Origin: Cycas panzhihuaensis
Taxonomy: Eukaryota > Cycadophyta
Direction: 5' to 3'
Length of the DNA: 64,000 nt
Assembly: GCA_023213395.1 (NCBI GenBank)
Contig: CM041465.1
Coordinates: 17,856,001-17,920,000, forward strand
Positions 10,004 through 20,436 of the stretch are shown here, piece after piece. The stretch's first letter is position 1. Each line of letters opens with the position of its first letter. Made by a program: the position numbers and the translations under genes. The notes beneath the pieces were generated by a model. It was given only the letters and a program-made list of their open reading frames with translations, was not told the DNA's origin and made no database searches.

Positions 10004-12531
10004 TATTTCCTAGCTACTGGGAATGGACTCGAGACTCATCGACACAGGTACGTTTAGGTATACGTTCTTACTTTTTCTTGCCCATGCTTGATTGACATTA
10101 TTTAGCCTAGATTGCTTAACATATATTTGCCTGCATGCATTGCTTCTCTGCTTGATCATATTGCATGTGCTTACGGCACACCATCAACCTATGACGACTC
10201 ATAGCGGGGGCATTCCTCAGTGAATGCTACACCCCGTATGGCGCACAGCCACCCACATTCTCTCCACGGTCTCCCAGGATGTTTCTGTCAGTCCTATTTG
10301 CTCCCGTTACAACCTATTGCTTACGTTGCAGTCCTTCCTAAGCCTGATTTAATCCTTAGTTAGGACTTTTTTCATTATTTTAGGTACTTGCCCATTACTT
10401 GGGCATTCCCCCAGCTGCTCCAGCCTATGTTTAGCCTTGGTTTTACTCTAAAACCTAATGTTTCTACTCCTTTTTCTCTTTTTTTTTTGTTTCCAGTCTG
10501 ATACCACTGTAAACTTAGCGGTATCGCAACATGACTGTTTGAAATTAAAAAAAAAAGAGAACCACGCGATAGTTTCCATTTTTTTGTGGAACTGCCACGT
10601 GCCATCGATTGATTCGAGTCACCCTAACATCCCTAACGTTCACCTGCTATGAACTGGGGGATAAAGGGGATTTTGCTCCCCATTCTCAAGATCTTTTGGC
10701 AAAATTTCTGACTTTTCAACAAAAAACACATAGAGAAAGACAATCTACATGCACAACAACTTGATAAAGGAGAGAAGGATTGCTACCAGCTGGACTTGCA
10801 GGGCCATTGCTGCCCCTTATAGCTCTCAACAGCAAGCCTCATCCCTCTTTGCAGGTGCTCAAGGTTCCAAAGGACATTTTTACCTAAAAGCTTCTCCAAA
10901 GAGCCAACTTCTAAGGCTCCAAGTTTGCAAGGATTTTTCCTCATTTTCACTCTTGCAAAAACTTGTCATGATTAGCCTTGATACGTTGGTTATTGCTGCT
11001 GTTTCCTAACAGCAAAGCTCATGCTTGGTTTTCTTCCTATAAGGTATTTCTTGTTCCTACTTGCAATTCATTTTGTTCTTATTTCTTTTGTCTGTTAATG
11101 AATGAGATCCTAGTTGTCTAGTTTTCTTCATGTTGTTGCACTAGATTAGTAATATTCCCCCATGTTCTTTTGAGGCCTCACTATTTTCCTTAAACCATCT
11201 CTTTTACCCCATTCCTTGGTTAGCCGGTGCAAAGGAGCAACATAAGAGGATTTGAGGGAGGTAGGCGGGGTTCCATCCCCCATTGCTATCCTTCTCCCCG
11301 AGGGTTCTGTCCCTTGTCCTCTTTCCCTTTGCCATTAGTGCTTTCTTGGGGAATGGGCTAAGGGAGTTTAGGGAATTTAGTTATGGTGTTCAAGTTAGCA
11401 TAGGCAACCCGTCACTACGTCATTGCCAGAAGTCTCATCTATTGGTGTTGGGCCCTACCTAAGCCCCAGTTTGTTTTTTTATTCCTTTCCTTGTTATGGT
11501 TTGTTGCTTCACGACTTTGTGGCTAACTCGTTTCTCCTTCCCGAGTTCCATAGAGGTCTTCCATGGGTGAGTTAGCCATCTTGAGGCTATACTCCTTTCC
11601 CTTTCAAGTGTCTTTATGGTATATGGTGGTGAGAGTATTTCTTGCATGTTGCTATTTTATTTGGCTATATATCAATGCTTAGCATAGATCTTAGTTCCAT
11701 TTAATTTTAGTATATATATTTTGGTATATTCCGTGGCCTTTCTTCTGAGAGGAAGGTAACCTCCTCACTCGTTTGCAGGACCGCGCGTTAGTGGAGCGAC
11801 ACGTGGAACAAACCTATTGCAGGTTAGTTCCTCGTGTGGTGCATTTCTTTTTTTGTTTCAAGCTTTTCGTTTCTTTTCGTTCATTTGCTTTTTCATGCCT
11901 AAGGGGAGGTAAGTGAGCCCCTATTCTATTGCTTCTCGTAACCGCCGCCGACCAGCATTGCATGCACGACGAACGGAGTAGAAAGGAGCGGGACTTAAAG
12001 AGGCAAGCAACATTCCATTTAGGCGCTAGATCCAAGTATTCTCCTTGTTTCCCGCATATCCCTTTTACATTATTGCCTTTCATACATTTGCTTATGTAGT
12101 TAGGAAATTGTAGAAGGTTAAAAAGGGAAAAGGAAAAGCACACTCATTTTTACATTATTTCTTGCTTTAGCTAGCATAACATAGCATAGTTAGCTTATTT
12201 ACGTTGCATTCAAGTTGCCCTCATTACGTCCCCCCTTTGTTTCATTTGCCTGTACGTTAGTTACCTGCCCTTTCGTTCGTTGCCTTCTCATTACCTTGAG
12301 AAGACGCAATGCGCAAGGCACTTTCTCCTCTTCCCGGCCATGTGAGGGGTAGGAATGCTTTGCTTTGCACGGCTACCTAGAAGCAACTAGGCACCTTGCA
12401 GTCCCAAATCCATGCTTTGGCACACGGATGCCCTACAAGGTGAAGTCCTTGCTGTCTAGTTTAGTTAGCATTGCATATTCTTATATTCTTTTTGCTAGAT
12501 GTAGCGACACCACCCCACAATGAGCATTTCA
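10004..12531 (+). repeat. E2 5' LTR
   Basis: It starts TATTTCCTAGCTACTGGGAA (TG changed to TA) and ends GAGCATTTCA. Compared with the 3' LTR it lacks about 30-55 bp near 10510-10525, where the 3' LTR has the GGTACC hairpin. A splice-donor-like GAG/GTAAGT lies at 11906-11913. Confidence 0.93.
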
Positions 12532-12549
12532 CTAGTGACCATACTGGGG
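12532..12549 (+). other. E2 primer binding site (degenerate)
   Basis: Directly after the LTR, CTAGTGACCATACTGGGGA aligns with TGGCGACCAT of E3. A TGGCGAC start suits a tRNA-Arg primer as reported for Ogre/Tat elements; the tRNA identity is inferred. Confidence 0.65.
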
Positions 12550-12797
12550 ACTGCCAGTAAGGGAGCTAGTTTCGCTTCCCCTTTTCGTTGGTGTTCTTGC
12601 CTCTAGGTAGTCTCTTATTCCATGTTTTAGTTGGGCAACCCCCAACGTGCTTGCTTCATTTCCCTCTTTTCATTTTCTTCTAACAACGCTCGCAAAGGTG
12701 TTGCATACGACGTTTCTCATGTCGCTTGTGAGGTCTACCGTCATTGTTAGAAGACCAATTGCCTCGTTCCCTTCTGTCATCGAACCCTGATTCAACA
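12550..12797 (+). other. E2 gag leader
   Basis: Untranslated leader between PBS and gag, collinear with 33282-33531 in E3. No conserved frame is seen. Confidence 0.6.
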
Positions 12798-15086
12798 ATG
12801 GAAGGTTACCTGTCTGATTGGGCTTACCATACCATGGCTTCGGGAGCTCAAGAGTTCCCCTCATCTATCCCGGGATTTGCCCATAGGGGTGATGATTCTA
12901 TCTATTATCCAGATGACCAGTTTCACCCTACTGACTTTCGTCCTTCTGCTCATGTAGTAGAAGATTTGTCTCCTCACGAGACTCACCATCCTACTGGCGA
13001 GCCTTACGAGGAGCATCCTGAGGGATCCCTAACTTTCGAGATCCCGTCGACTTCGTATGGCTACGAGGATACCCCTCCTGCTGATGTGGTCGAAGTGCTT
13101 AGCAAGTACTTCTGAACAACTCACCGCCAATCACATCCTAAGTGGTTTGAAGAAATGTTGTGCAATGTAGCATCTTCTTCATCCATACTTGTGCCTCATA
13201 CAACGAATGATGCTTCTGCCTGCGCGTACTCATCCTATGCCATATCTACACCAGCTCTCGGGGCAAGCATCGCACTGCCTATCTCTAGCCGTGGTCCTAC
13301 TTCTTTAGGACCCGTTCGTAGCATGTCCTTTCCCCAACTTGGGGTTAGCATGCCATTTCTAAGTCAAACGAATGCGCCACCCTCAAACGTGGCGCATGCG
13401 TTTCCTAGTAGGCCTTGAGGCCCTACCAGTGCTACTGCCATCAACTATGTAGGACCCACTCCTACATACGTTCAAAACCCTGTTGGTGGTCCTTCCCTTT
13501 ACATGCCCCCAGGTTACACATCTCAACCTTGGGGGCAGGGTAGGGGAAACCATCTTCCCACTTATGGAGTGGACCTGTTGCACTCATATAGGGTTGCACC
13601 ACCTACAGGTGGCCTATATGGGCAGAACCTAGTCCCCCACCCCTCGTTTCTGCCATCTAGCGCAACTCCTATTGCCTCATCTTTGCAAGGAATATACCTC
13701 CCTTCCAAGGCATCTATCCGCAACCCCCTTTCCAACAAGGGGTGTTTCCCCAAGCAGGGATGGGTTTACCACCCCCATATATTCCTGTTCCTTTACCGGT
13801 CATCAATCTGTTGGCCCATGTAAGGACACATCCTTTCATGGACTATAGGTCAATGCCATTATCCATCAAGGCATTAAGGACCAACCTACTGCCTCACCTT
13901 CCTGAAGTTCCTAAATTCGACGAAACTTCGTCGCAAGACGTAACCGAGCACGTATATAGTTTCTCTATGGCGTGCATCAATTATTGGGCTTACGACCATA
14001 TTCTGATGAAGTTATTTCTGCGATTCTTGTAGGGCAATGCCCTCAAGTGGTTTTACCATCTCCCTACCTGTTTGATTTCTTCATTCCAGCAATTGGTGGA
14101 CAAGTTCGTTAATTACTTTGACATAGCCCGTCCATTCGAGAGCGGAATGAAAGTGCTCCTGTCGCTTAAACAAGGTCACGATGAAATGAATCGTGACTTT
14201 ATGCGATGCTTTCATGATCTCCTTCACTCTACCAAGGCCACGTTGCCTGAAGAGTTGAAGTGAGATCTCTTCGTCAATACGCCGTCCGGTGCATGTGGAA
14301 GTCCTTAAGATGGGGGCAACCACATGTGACTTTATGATTATGAGGTGCTTGGCGTTGGAGGCCATTGAGATCCAAGCTGGACTCAAGAAACCTCCTAAGC
14401 CCTCACAACGTCGTGAGGCACCTCCCCCAGTGAAGGAAACCAAACCTTCGCAGCCTCCTAGGTCTACCTCTCATCTGACTGAGAGGACCCTAGATCCTCT
14501 TACCTCCGCTATTCGCTCATTCGAGCGCATGATGAAGAAGCTTAAACTCCAGCCTCCTTTATTGCCGACCTCCCATAAACTAGTTCAGTAAGCTTCTTGT
14601 GCTGTGCCCCCCAAAGTGGGTAACATCCAACCTTCTCAACTAAGGAGGATCGATCCTCCCCTTGAGAAGAGGTGGTGTTCCATCCATGGGGAGTGCTTCC
14701 ATGATGATTTGTGTTGTCAGGTGCAACACCCACGTGACGCCCCTCTGTGCAATTCATCACCTAGGCGGGCATTGAGGCCTAACCTCGATTAACCCGTTCA
14801 TAGAGACCTATTCCCCAAACATGGGGAACGTGGTCATGATGTTCAGCAAAGGAACAATCGAAATTGGGATAGATCCCTCGATTCTTGCCCTTTACATGGT
14901 AGAGGGAAGGGTGTGCGAAGACCATCTTCTCCTTTGCGCTCCCCTGACCACTATGCTCCATCACCTTTGCGGTCCCATAACAAGGGAAAGAAGGTGATCC
15001 AAATGCTGGAGACCACTCCCCTTTACGTGTTGACCCAGTCTCAAGTCGTAAAGGAGGCAACAGGCACCTCCACATCTACCTCGTAA
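12798..15086 (+). pseudogene. E2 gag (capsid/nucleocapsid region)
   Basis: The frame starts at ATG 12798 (MEGYLSDWAYHTMA), a start also kept in E3 at 33532. The N-terminal half is Ser/Pro/Thr-rich. The retrotransposon gag (capsid) domain is at about 13860-14265, with WFYHLP, FVNYFDIARP and SLKQGHDEMNRDFMRCFHDL. A later basic Pro-rich region carries RRIDPPLEKRWCSIHGECFH with clustered Cys/His. Breaks are TGA 13113 and 13418, a frameshift near 13700 that reverses near 14270, TAG near 14030, and TAA 14589, 14790 and 15084. It would form the virus-like particle core in the cytoplasm. Confidence 0.85.
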
Positions 15087-15881
15087 CTCGATCCTCCTCT
15101 GGAAGCCGTTCCTCTGGAGATTCCTGCACTTCCCAAGAGCATTCCCGTCTGCCCCGGTAGATTCGACTTTAGGAGAGCCCTTACCCAACCCATAGGGAGG
15201 GGTAAGCCCTTTTCCGTAGTCGAAGAGCTTCTCACTGTGGCTGCTGGGATGTCCATCATGGATGTCTTGAGAAGTTACCCCGAGCAGCAAATGCTCCTCT
15301 TGGAAGCTCTAGGATCGAATGACGCATCTGTTCACGCCTTGGGCACAACCCAAAGTTGCGAACCCGTCATCTCTTTTGATCCCAGAGATCTTCTCGCGTC
15401 TAGTGGAAGGGAACGCCAATGGAACTTCCCTTTCACCATTACCATATATACTCCTGATTGCACGTTGCGAAGAACCGTTGTGGACAACGGTTCTTCTGTC
15501 AATGCCATACCCTTGCGTGTTATGCAAGAGCTTGGCATCTCCGCCTTAGAACCTATTCCATGGCGTTGTCAGGGTTATGACGGTAGCGAGAAGACTCCCT
15601 TATGATCTATCTCGATACCTCTTACTCTCGAGGATAAGACTGTCGTGACTGACATCGTTGTCCTCGATGTTGACGTTGACTACAACTTACTTCTGGGTCA
15701 ACCATGGCTTGACCAAATGGGAGTCGTGTGTTCCACCTGTTGGGGGCAACTTAAATTTGTCCATAACGGGCAAATAAAAGTCATCTCCCACGAGCGATCG
15801 CTCACTAAACAAGCTAAGCCTTCTGCTCAGGTAAGCCATGCCCATACGAAGGGAAATAAATGCCCTTCTGATCATGTCTAA
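15087..15881 (+). pseudogene. E2 aspartic protease region
   Basis: RTVVDNGSSVNAIPL (active-site aspartate codon at 15483-15485) is the retropepsin motif in the D-N-G-S form common in Tat elements. It is followed by VVLDVDVDYNLLLGQPWL, the flap-distal ILG-like element. The region before it (MSIMDVLRSYPEQQMLLLEAL) is also conserved in E3. Stops at 15603 and 15879 break the frame. The protease would cut the Gag-Pol polyprotein. Confidence 0.85.
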
Positions 15882-16364
15882 GCCTGCTCTATTGGAATCC
15901 CTGATTCCTCTTACCGTGAAGAAGATCCCATATCTTCTTCTCCTGACTTGACGCATTTCGTCCCCATTGGCATCAGAAGCTATGGGTACCTCGCCATGTT
16001 CGACGATGATGGGTCCCATAGCGAGGATGAGGATCGTCCTCACCCAGTTTCATTTCTCTGCACTAGTATGGGGCATCCTCCTAGTCCTAGGTTTCCTCCT
16101 AGGACCCCTTTTGTTATAGAGCCTAGTCATTTTCACATATCATATGACATTGCGCATGTCGATCATCATGTTCCTAGCTCTTCCATCCCATCACCTCTCG
16201 TAGGTGATGATGTTGAGAGTTTCCCTCTTACTCTTTACGAGGGACCTCTCCTTGACTCTCCTTTAGAGTCCCTTGGGGATGATGGGCAGCTTTTAGGCCA
16301 TACTAGTCCTATCACTCCCACGCTATCCCGCGCCTCATCCATTTAGAGTCAGGTCATCCATGGG
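15882..16364 (+). pseudogene. E2 protease to RT linker
   Basis: Open apart from TAG 16344, in the same frame as protease and RT. It is acidic and Pro/Ser-rich (FDDDGSHSEDEDRPHP) with no known domain; E3 has a diverged counterpart at 36599-37060. Confidence 0.6.
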
Positions 16365-17381
16365 GTGGACTACTTCAAATATGACAAGGCTTTGCAGGAG
16401 CACTTAGCAGGCTCCATGCCCAGTTTGCCTCCTGGTCACCACAAGCTTGGCCACCAGAAGGTCTTAGTGATTGGGTCCATGCTTGCCAACCCAATCCCTT
16501 CTTCTGTTTCCTCCCCTCTTGTCGATCTTGCCCCCCTCCATTTCAAGGAGGGGAATGCTATGTGCATGGGGGCAACTCAGGACATAGTCCTTGCCCTAGA
16601 TAAGATCATTAAGATAGGAGCAGAATGTACTCCTGATGAAGTGAGGGAATACTCCCTCCTGTTCTGGGAATTCCATAATGTATTCACGTGGGACTACTCA
16701 AACATAAAGGGTATTGACCCCTCCATCGTCACGCATAACCTTACGACCATTCACGGCGCTGCGCCAATGCGTCGAGCGGCGTCCTTCACGAAGCTTTCGA
16801 CTCTGGTTAAGATGGAGGTTGAGAAGCTTCTAGATGTAGGACTCACTTCTTCCATCGATTACCCTAAGTGGGTATCGAATATCATTCCCGTTGCTAAGAA
16901 GAATGGGACCATTCACATTTGTATCAATTTTTGCAACATAAACAATGCTTGTCCTAAGGACAACTTTCCTCTTCCCTTCATTGATCAAATAATTGATCAT
17001 ACGACTGGATTCGAAGTTATATCCTTAACGGATGACTTCTCTAGCTATAACCAAATCCAGATCTCTCCTGAAGACCACCATAAGAAGGCCTTCACTACGC
17101 CATGGGGTACCTTTACCTACAAGGCAATGCCCTTTGGTCTTAAGAATGCAGGGGCTACTTATCAAAGAGCCATGCATTTTATCTTTCACGACCTCATCAA
17201 CAATACGTTGGAGGTCTTCATGGACGATATGATGGGCCTTTCACGTACGAGGGCCCATCATCCCTCTGACTTGTACGCCATCTTCACAAGATGTCGCAAG
17301 TATCACATTAGCCTGAACCTGCTCAAATGCGTGTTTGCTGTCACTTCATGCAAACTCTTGGGTTTCCTCGTGTCCCAATAA
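16365..17381 (+). pseudogene. E2 reverse transcriptase
   Basis: A 338-codon open stretch covers the RT palm and fingers. Motifs in order are VGLTSSIDYPKWVSNIIPVA, INFCNINNACPKDNFPLP, LTDDFSSYNQIQI (first catalytic Asp), MPFGLKNAGATYQRAM and FMDDMMGLSRT (the YVDD box as FMDD, 17217-17228). All three catalytic aspartates are present, so this is the best preserved enzyme in the window. TAA at 17379 is followed in frame by the connection and RNase H. It would copy the element RNA into cDNA inside the particle, but stops upstream and downstream and loss of integrase make it non-functional as a polyprotein. Confidence 0.93.
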
Positions 17382-17810
17382 GGAATCCAAATTGATCCGG
17401 AAAAAGTCAAGGCAATCCTTGACATGTTGTTGCCTAGGACCCAACAACAAATTAAGTCGTTCCTAGGTAGGCTTGGTTTTTTGAGGCATTTCTTGGCAAA
17501 TTTTGCCATAAATGCCAAGCCTCTTATGAACCTATTGAAGAAAGGAACCCATTTTCTTTGGTCAGACAAGACCTAAAAGGCCTTTGTAGGACTCAAGGAA
17601 GCTCTCGTTTCTGCCCCTACACTGGCGCCTCCTCGCTTTGATAGGCCCTTCATCCTGTACACCTTGGCAACTAACGAATCCTTTAGTGCAATGCTCACAC
17701 AGGAGGATGATTCAGGAACCGAGAGGGCTATTTATTTCATCAGCCGCACTCTCGTTGCCGCTGAATTAAACTATCCTCCCGCCGAAAAGGAATGCCTCTC
17801 CTTGGTCCCA
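17382..17810 (+). pseudogene. E2 connection and truncated RNase H
   Basis: The pol frame continues GIQIDPEKVKAIL, FLGRLGFLRHF and, after TAG near 17574, DRPFILYTLATNESFSAML and NYPPAEKECLSLV, where homology stops. Normal continuation (FRHY) is found only in E1 from base 3. The next bases match the antisense PMD frame, marking a deletion junction at about 17806-17811. About half of RNase H remains. Confidence 0.9.
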
Positions 17811-18235
17811 TAATACTATTAGCTTCCTCACTCGAGGAATCCGTGACATAAGCATAGTCTAGAGGGCAGCTCCCTCCGCTCCCACCTGTCGGTCCCTATG
17901 AAAAACTGGGCCACCTCTCTATATACTGCCTCGGTGCTAGGCAGCACTCCCAGCCTCACTGGCCTCCCTGTCACTGGTAGTCCTAGAATCTGCCTAATAT
18001 CCCCTGGGGTAATAGTGACATCACCTATCTGAGGTAGGTGAAATACGTGCCTCCTCCTATCCCAGTATGACACGATGTCAACCAGAAGCCTCTAGTTTAA
18101 CACGAACTGGGGTGTCTTGAGGGCCTTGTATAGGCCACACCTTTGCAAAGTCGCCTTGTCCTATTGGGACGCCATCTCCATGTAACTCAGTGTGGGCATG
18201 CCTATGTTCTTGCGGTTGTCCACCGTGATAACTGC
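17811..18235 (-). pseudogene. E2 antisense PMD gene, N-terminal remnant
   Basis: On the minus strand the frame starts after a splice-acceptor-like ttgatgattgcag (ending 18236) and reads AVITVDNRKNIGM, LQRCGLYKALKTPQF, then RRRHVFHLPQIGDVTITP and DIRQILGLPVTGRP, a clear PMD core, followed by LPSTEAVYREVAQFFIGTDRW. It matches E1's antisense gene in position and orientation but is better preserved in the core; two stops lie in the N-terminal part. Everything C-terminal to about 17811 was lost in the deletion that also removed integrase. Confidence 0.85.
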
Positions 18236-18515
18236 CTGCAATCATCAAAAATCAGCCAAGGTCAACCTCCTAGCAGTCACCTATGCTCCTAATTTCCTTT
18301 CTAACTTTCCTGCCTGAGTTTTGGGGGCCGTTTGGCCTCTCTTTTACTTTTTCTAGTTTTCTGCCTGCGTACCGCTCCAAATTTAGCAGTACCGCTAAAT
18401 TTGGAGCAGGTCCTGCGGTGATCACTTTCCTGTAGCGATCCAGCGGCCAAGATCGCGGTGCCGCAATCTTGGTTGTGGTATGAACGGCAACCCCCCTAAA
18501 AAGGGGGGTTTCTGC
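18236..18515 (-). promoter_or_regulatory. E2 PMD upstream region with three inverted repeats
   Basis: Arms GCTCCAAATTTAGC and GCTAAATTTGGAGC are perfect over 14 bp with a 6-nt loop (18374-18387, 18394-18407). Next come 12-bp arms with one mismatch and a 2-nt spacer (18447-18458, 18461-18472). Last are AACCCCCC/GGGGGGTT with a 6-nt loop (18489-18496, 18503-18510). The order and spacing repeat those of E1 at 4243-4354, but the arms differ in sequence in a compensatory way. The region also carries the inferred acceptor of the PMD transcript. Confidence 0.6.
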
Positions 18516-18913
18516 CTAGAAAATCTCAAAATTTTTTGTGGTAGACCCATGTGGGGTCCATCGGGACTAGGGCTCCCTAATGCCCAGGTCCCTGCCTCTT
18601 TCTGGGTCCAATTCAGACTCTAAGAGGCATCCAATTGCCCATAAGGGGCATAAAAAATGCATAAAATTAACTAAAAAGTAATAAACTTTAAACTTTGAAA
18701 TGGGGAAGGTTTTGTGAGATCCACTCACTGGGTCTGGCCTGACCGTCACCATCTCGTCTCTCTAGTTGTAATGACTCTTGCTGTGCTCAGATCCAATGGT
18801 CGGATCGTCTCCTACATGCCTCCGAAGTTAGGTAGTGCTCCGCGTCGTGACGGAATGGCTCTGGTTTCGTATGAGAGCCGGTGAAAATGAATCTAATTTT
18901 CATTCGTTTTCCT

Positions 18914-18920
18914 TATATAG
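18914..18920 (+). promoter_or_regulatory. E2 TATA box facing aRNH
   Basis: TATATAG in ttccTTATATAGGcag, matching E1 at 4756 with shared upstream text (gtatgagag..ggtgaaaatgaat). It lies about 530 bp before aRNH. Confidence 0.5.
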
Positions 18921-19445
18921 GCAGAAGCCCTGATGAGCACTTCTTCTGTTTCTGGCCTCACAACAGTCGTTGGGACTGTCTCATTGCCCTGATAGCCTTT
19001 GCCTTCTGGCCCTGTCACCTATTGTGCTCTAGTGATGCCCTTTTTGCCCTCCCTTGTAAGGGCATTTATGGCGCCTCATTATTGCACTTCTGCCAGGGCC
19101 CTTCTGCATTGTTTTACGCACTACTCCCATGCGTGCCTAAGTTTATACTTGTTTGGCTCATTTCGTCGCCCTGGCCTCGTTTCTACAATCCTTTTTCACC
19201 CCTGGGGTCTCCAAAGGGAATGCTCCCCCATTCGGGGGCATGTTTTGCTTCCCAAAGCAACCTTTGGCACTCCAGGGTGTCTTTTCTCTACCCACTCTCA
19301 GCCAGTGGCTGGATTGCTTGCTCTCGTTCTCGGATAACCTCATTGCTAGGTCCTCTTACCCTTCTCGGCCATCTTTTTCCTCGCCATTCAAGTCTTTCTT
19401 TTATTTTCATTGCTATTTGTTTGCTACAGGATTTAGTGGTCAGAC

Positions 19446-19916
19446 ATGTCCCTTTTCATTTTTACCAATGGTGGAAGTCACAACAACCCTGGACCTTCCA
19501 CCGCTACGTGGATTCTTCGCAGCCCCTCCAGACATGATTTCTTGCATTCCGGGGTCTTCCTTCCCGAGGCAACCAATAACGAATCCGAGTACATAGCCGT
19601 TATTAAAGCCCTTACCGATGCTCTCTGTTTCCATCGTGGGTCCATCGTGTTGCTTTGCGATTCTCAGGTTATGGTGTCCCATCTCACCCAGGTCTACCAA
19701 GTGCGATGCCCTCACCTGAGAACCCTCACGTCTGTTGCTAGGTCTCTTCTAGCTTGTTTCTCATTAGTAGATATTCAGCATATCCCTAGGCACCTCAATC
19801 CTGAGGCCGACAGCCTCATCTACCTCATCTTTGTGCATTGCCTCCCTCTTCTAGACGACCGCCCCTACGGCTTGCGTGGCCAGCCCGTGCCTGAGTCTCT
19901 GGTTGCTATTAGTTAG
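19446..19916 (+). pseudogene. E2 archaeal-type RNase H (aRNH), active-site mutant
   Basis: A 156-codon open frame from ATG 19446 to a stop at 19914-19916, unbroken. It reads MSLFIFTNGGSHNNPGP, ATNNESEY, LLCDSQVMV and LNPEADSL. Compared with E1 (FTDGG), the first catalytic aspartate is Asn (FTNGG), a GAC-to-AAC G-to-A change that should abolish metal-ion catalysis; the other acidic residues remain. It follows an acceptor-like tttgctacag/gatttag. It is the only complete, stop-free aRNH frame in the window, so it could still make a stable inactive protein if transcribed; that is inference. Confidence 0.88.
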
Positions 19917-20126
19917 ATGTATTTGCTCTATTTGCTGGATGCCCTCCTACTCCACGTTACACTGTGGCAACAGGGGCATCCCCTCTTACTTGCTTATTTC
20001 AGTTACATGTCGATGCTTAGATGATGCGTAGGCAGCCCCTACATTGTCCTCGTCTCTGTCTCCCTTGTCCACGCATTCCGCCACGATACTCACCTACTCC
20101 CTTGATCCACGTACTACTCTTTATTG

Positions 20127-20355
<229 letters not shown>

Positions 20356-20424
20356 GTGCTACTCATATCTTTTATTATTAGCATTCATCGTTACGTTACG
20401 CTTCTGAGCAGTGAGGCTCTGTTG

Positions 20425-20436
20425 CCAAGGGGGTAG
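20425..20436 (+). other. E2 polypurine tract
   Basis: CCAAGGGGGTAG directly before the TGTTTCC of the 3' LTR. Confidence 0.85.

Noticed and set aside
10749-11009. Frame MHNNLIKERRIATSW.. conserved between the two E2 LTRs (also at 21213)
   Set aside because: The similarity follows from LTR duplication; the frame is not kept in E3 or E1 LTRs, so it is more likely leader sequence.
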